NCBI GenBank assembly: GCA_001029295.1
Contig: LDXJ01000041.1
Span: 1-58,239, forward strand
Source: Peptococcaceae bacterium CEB3
GTDB taxonomy: Bacteria; Bacillota; Desulfitobacteriia; Desulfitobacteriales; Desulfitobacteriaceae
Direction of reading: 5' to 3'
DNA: 58,239 nt
In this document: positions 54,886 through 58,239 of the stretch, piece by piece
Position numbering within the stretch: the stretch's first letter is position 1
Layout: every line of letters begins with the position of its first letter
Program-made: the position numbers and the translations under genes
Notes under the pieces: generated by a model
What the model was told of the DNA's origin: nothing
Databases searched by the model: none
The model's input: only the letters and a program-made list of their open reading frames with translations

Positions 54886-56433
54886 GTGAGGTGCGAAAGT
54901 CCAATGAAAATCCTTGAAATCCTCAGATTGTCCGAAATGGGGTATCCTCAGACCAAGATTAAGGAGAGTGCCAACTGTGCCCGTTCAACCGTCGGTGAGG
55001 TACTAAAACGATGCAGGGAGGCTAACCTCACTTTCGAAAAGGCGCAAAACATGACTACTGAGGAAATTACGGCATTGCTGTACCCGGCTGCAGCAAAAAA
55101 GTATGCCAAACAGGAGCCGAACTACGAATATATCTATAACCAAATCAAGAAACACCCTAATTTAAACCTGCGATTCCTTTGGACAGAATACAAGGAGGAA
55201 GCCCCAGGTGGCTTGGAATACAGCCAATTCTGCGAGCGGTTTAACCGCTGGCAGAATAAAACCGGTAAACATGTCACGATGCACCAGGAACGGGAACCGG
55301 GCAAAGACATGTATGTCGATTGGATGGGCGATAAACTGCCTGCTGTCGTCAACCCGGAGACCGGGGAAGTGCATGAGGCTCATTTCTTTGTTGCCGCTTT
55401 AGGAAACAGCGGCTATCCCTATGCAGAAGCCTTTCCTGATGAAAAACTGGATAAATGGCTGCTCGCCCACACTCACGCCCTTCAATACTATCAAGGCATT
55501 CCCCGGATCGTCACTCCTGACAATTGCAAAGCAGCCATTACTAAGCCACAATACTATGATCCGGTCTTAAATCCAACTTATTGGGAATGGGCTAAACATT
55601 ACGAAATAGCCGTTATTCCAGCGAGAGTGAGGGAGCCCCAGGACAAACCTGTTGTCGAAGAAAGCGTCGGATGGCTGGAAACTTGGCTGTTAGGCTGGCT
55701 GCGTAATCAGCTATTCTTCAGCTTTGAGGAACTGAATAAGGCCATTTTAGAACGGCTCCAGACCCTCTGCCAGCAACCATACCGGAAACGCACCGGTTCA
55801 CGTCTCAGCATCTTTCTTGAAGTCGACCGGCCGGCATTGCGCCCCTTGCCCGCAGCTCCCTTCGAGCTGGCAGATATTAAGGTTCGCATTGTCCCGGATA
55901 ACTACCATGTCGAATATGACGGCTTCTATTATTCGGTTTTTTACACCTATTACCGTCAACAAGTTACCATTCGAGCTACCTTAACGACAATCGAAATTTT
56001 TAATAATAACCGGGAGAGGATTACGGCACATTGTCGTCGTTACACTGGGAGCCGATATGTTACCATACCGGAGCACATGCCCGAACACCACCGTAAATAC
56101 TGGGAGTTCAAACAATTCAACGGTATCCGCTATCGGGACTGGGCTGCCAAAATTGGCGAAAACGCTGCCTATGTCATTGACAAGATGCTAACCGCCCAAA
56201 GCGTTGAGGAACAGGCCTACAAATCCTGTATGGGAGTACTGCAATTATCTAAAAAGTATAGTGAGGAGCGCTTGGAAAGCGCCTGTGCCAAAGCACGGAG
56301 CATCAATTCCTTCTCCTTCACCACCATCAGTAATATCTTAAAAAACGGGCAAGATCTGATTCCTCCGGTACCGCCAGCCCGTAAGGCCCTGCCTGCACAC
56401 GAAAACGTCCGGGGCAATAAGTATTACCATTGA
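54886..56433 (+). CDS. istA: IS21-family transposase IstA
   Basis: 515 residues. N-terminal helix-turn-helix (ILRLSEMGYPQTKIKESANC, RSTVGEVLKRC), integrase core with Asp in DMYVDWMGDKLPA and in IVTPDNCKAAITK and a Glu in KPVVEESVGWLE, then the IS21 C-terminal beta region. GTG 54886 with AAGGAGG 9 bases upstream. No stops, so it should be active if its partner were. Confidence 0.93.
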   Translation: MRCESPMKILEILRLSEMGYPQTKIKESANCARSTVGEVLKRCREANLTFEKAQNMTTEEITALLYPAAAKKYAKQEPNYEYIYNQIKKHPNLNLRFLWTEYKEEAPGGLEYSQFCERFNRWQNKTGKHVTMHQEREPGKDMYVDWMGDKLPAVVNPETGEVHEAHFFVAALGNSGYPYAEAFPDEKLDKWLLAHTHALQYYQGIPRIVTPDNCKAAITKPQYYDPVLNPTYWEWAKHYEIAVIPARVREPQDKPVVEESVGWLETWLLGWLRNQLFFSFEELNKAILERLQTLCQQPYRKRTGSRLSIFLEVDRPALRPLPAAPFELADIKVRIVPDNYHVEYDGFYYSVFYTYYRQQVTIRATLTTIEIFNNNRERITAHCRRYTGSRYVTIPEHMPEHHRKYWEFKQFNGIRYRDWAAKIGENAAYVIDKMLTAQSVEEQAYKSCMGVLQLSKKYSEERLESACAKARSINSFSFTTISNILKNGQDLIPPVPPARKALPAHENVRGNKYYH

Positions 56434-56451
56434 GAGGAGAGGGAATAAACA

Positions 56452-57199
56452 ATGCTTAACAACCAGACCCTAGATAAGCTCTCCGGTATGCGGCTCTCCG
56501 CCATGGCCAGGGAGTACCGCCGGCAGCTGGAATCTACACCCACAAATTCTTTAAGCTTTGAGGACCGGTTTGGTATGCTGGTTGATTCTGAATGGACGAC
56601 TCGAAAAAACAACCAGCTGCAAAAGCTTTTAAAAATAGCCGGCCTCCGAATCCGAAACGCTTGTCTGGAGGACCTCGATTATGCTCCCCAACATAATCTG
56701 GATAAAAACATGGTTTCTCGGCTTGTCGACTGCGCCTGGGTCAATAAGGGGCGAAATCTAATCATAAGTGGAGCCACTGGGACGGGAAAGACCTATCTGG
56801 CCTCTGCCTTTGGCAACGCTGTCTGCCGCCAGGGTTTCAAAGTCAAGTATTACCGGGTCAACCGCCTGCTGACTGACTTAACCATTGGTCATGGAGATGG
56901 CTCATACAACAAACTGATGCGTGACCTTAAGAAGATTGACCTAATCATTCTCGGATGACTTTGGCATGGCAATTCTTGACCCTGTATCCAGCCGGGATCT
57001 CCTGGAAGTCATTGAAGACAGGTTCGGAGCCAAAAGCACAATTATTGCCACCCAGTTACCGGTCACCAAATGGCACGACCTTTTCGAGGACAGTACGATT
57101 GCCGATGCCATCCTTGACCGGGTGATCCATAATTCCCATCGTTTTGAACTCAAAGGCGATTCCAAACGGAAGGATAACAACCTGGAATCTCTCTCCTAA
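56452..57199 (+). pseudogene. istB: IS21 helper ATPase IstB, one-base frameshift
   Basis: AAA+ ATPase that remodels target DNA for IstA. Walker A GATGTGKTYLAS is intact. Frame 1 ends at LIILG-stop (56958) because of an extra G at 56953/56954; removing it restores LIILDDFGMAILDPVSSRDL, i.e. the Walker B/DDFG motif, and runs on to 57199. As written the element should not move by itself. Confidence 0.88.
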
Positions 57200-57319
57200 A
57201 AATAATCTGGATAGACCTGTCCTCAGGCAGTCCAATTCTGTATCTAAAAGGATGAATCTGGTAATCAGAAGCCCCGCTAATGTAGTGCCCACCAACCAGT
57301 TGGAATAGGAGGTATAAAT

Positions 57320-57601
57320 TTGTTCATAAGATGGAAAGTAAAAGGTTGGTCCGATTATGCCTATCTGGAAAAACGGGTTAGGGATAAAGGGAAAGTATCA
57401 ACAAAATTGGTTGTCTATCTTGGAAAACATCCATCTTCTAAACTCGAAGCGATGCTGCGTCTGGGTCAAATTACTGTAAAGGAGATCGCCGACATTAGCT
57501 ACATTATTAAAAATGATCCCCCGGATTGGGAAGATATCCTGCTTGAAGGTCTAATAAGTAGATGTCGAGAAACTTTGTTAAATAGCGAGATTCAAATGTA
57601 G
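57320..57601 (+). CDS. Small IS21 passenger protein
   Basis: 93 residues, TTG start with AGGAGG 7 bases upstream. Begins MFIRWKVKGWSDYAYLEKRV, and LVVYLGKHPSS resembles the N-terminal beta domain of IS1634-type transposases (MFIRxxxxG...YLG) without any catalytic core. Function unknown; perhaps an acquired DNA-binding module. Confidence 0.55.
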   Translation: MFIRWKVKGWSDYAYLEKRVRDKGKVSTKLVVYLGKHPSSKLEAMLRLGQITVKEIADISYIIKNDPPDWEDILLEGLISRCRETLLNSEIQM

Positions 57602-57971
57602 TGCCTACACAAAAACAAAAACATCCTTGTTTGACTACGCAACTGATTTAAACCGTCCATTTCTTATTCAAGTCAAAGGTTGTGGATAGTGCCGCTTTGT
57701 GGGTAACCCTTTTTCTGAAGTCAAATAATCCTGCCGGGTTATCCACAAAGCTTGGACAAGCCATTTGAGGTATTCCTTAAAAGAGCTTGTCCACACTCTC
57801 CACAACCTCGACGACTAGAGGAACGGCTCTTGTTGTTGAACACTTCAGGAACTTCTGCAAGAAACACCCGAAAGAAGGTGATGACACGAGCAAATAATTC
57901 TGTTATATTTATGTCAATCCTGAGGTGACTGAATTACTCCGGATTAGTATGTCGGTTTTCCGGCGGATACC
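57602..57971. other. Right end of IS21, with DnaA-box-like sites
   Basis: Noncoding. Contains GGTTATCCACAAAG near 57737 and inverted or weaker relatives (TTGTGGATAGT near 57679, GTCCACAC, CTCCACAAC), then the terminal repeat. Confidence 0.45.
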
Positions 57972-57989
57972 CTGCCGGAATTGACCGGA

Positions 57990-58229
57990 CTACGCATCAT
58001 TATCGGGAAAAATCACTAAATCTGATTCAAGAAGGCCGGGATCAAAATAAATCTTTTGATTAATCGGGTACTTGCCAGGTTTAATGTTTTTAAGGATAAC
58101 AACAAATTGTTGGGGATTGGTCTGGGTAATATGGGGATCGGAGTATTCAGTAGCCATATTGCCATGAGTGGTAATCAAATAGATTTCACCACCCAACACA
58201 AGCATATTTTCAAGAGTTAAGGGTGACAT
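57990..58229 (-). CDS. Hypothetical protein, 3' end cut by IS21
   Basis: 79 residues starting MSPLTLENMLVLGGEIYLIT. Stop codon falls exactly at the IS21 right end, so the natural C-terminus has probably been replaced by the insertion. No family recognised; the ATG is 10 bases from the window edge, so an earlier start is possible. Confidence 0.4.
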   Translation of the reverse strand: MSPLTLENMLVLGGEIYLITTHGNMATEYSDPHITQTNPQQFVVILKNIKPGKYPINQKIYFDPGLLESDLVIFPDNDA

Positions 58230-58239
58230 TTGAATAGTA

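Larger units (their letters stand above)
54699..57990 (+). mobile_element. IS21-family insertion sequence
   Basis: Contains istA, a frameshifted istB and a passenger gene. Ends are marked by multiple copies of CAATTCAGTCA-type repeats on the left and an inverted copy on the right (GGTGACTGAATTACTCCGGA at 57925-57944). TCCGGTCAATCCCGACAG (54716-54733) matches the inverted CTGCCGGAATTGACCGGA (57972-57989) at 16 of 18 positions. Exact ends and target duplication not resolved. Confidence 0.8.

Overview
The window looks like a piece of chromosome from a Gram-positive anaerobe of the Clostridia, most likely a Peptococcaceae relative of Desulfosporosinus/Desulfitobacterium. This is inferred from protein flavour, strong AGGAGG ribosome sites, the gatCAB operon, a NifV-type homocitrate synthase and a CoA-transferase; no database was consulted. 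A GC-rich core (about 3.8-25.6 kb) carries housekeeping genes on the + strand. A mosaic accessory region (about 25.6 kb to the end) is partly AT-rich and full of duplications, pseudogenes and insertion sequences.

Core: an IS1182-type transposase (0.1-1.8 kb) and an RHS toxin remnant are followed by an exported phosphodiester-glycosidase-like protein and a small membrane protein. Then come a second type II topoisomerase pair (parE, parC), a MazG-like protein, pcrA, ligA, gatC-gatA-gatB, homocitrate synthase, a butyryl-CoA-type CoA-transferase, a CPBP protease and the 23S rRNA methyltransferase rlmD. Short in-frame tandem repeats (periods 12, 18 or 24 bp) sit in or beside parE, pcrA, ligA and rlmD, giving low-complexity protein extensions.

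Accessory region: two paralogous HTH-TPR regulators (26.06 and 33.39 kb) have near-identical leaders. Each is followed by a promoter with a shared TTCGACAAA...CGAC motif placed exactly the same distance from the -10. The second drives a 53-residue secreted peptide, the layout of a peptide-pheromone (RNPP-type) quorum system. The first regulator is broken by a 10-bp tandem duplication. A roughly 205-bp structured repeat occurs four times, and rlmD occurs three times (one intact, two broken). A BlaI/M56 sensor cassette is duplicated with different sensor domains.

An AT-rich island (36.2-40.7 kb) holds a 38-residue Cys-containing peptide with a strong ribosome site, a long inverted repeat, and two radical-SAM proteins, the second split by a one-base frameshift. 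This looks like a ribosomally made, radical-SAM-modified peptide pathway. Around it are broken transposases (ISAzo13-, IS66- and IS1634-like and others), an MFS exporter, an intact IS1634 transposase, tandem DUF1906-like genes, a truncated BrnT/BrnA pair, an acetyltransferase, and at the right edge an IS21 element with a frameshifted istB and a passenger gene.
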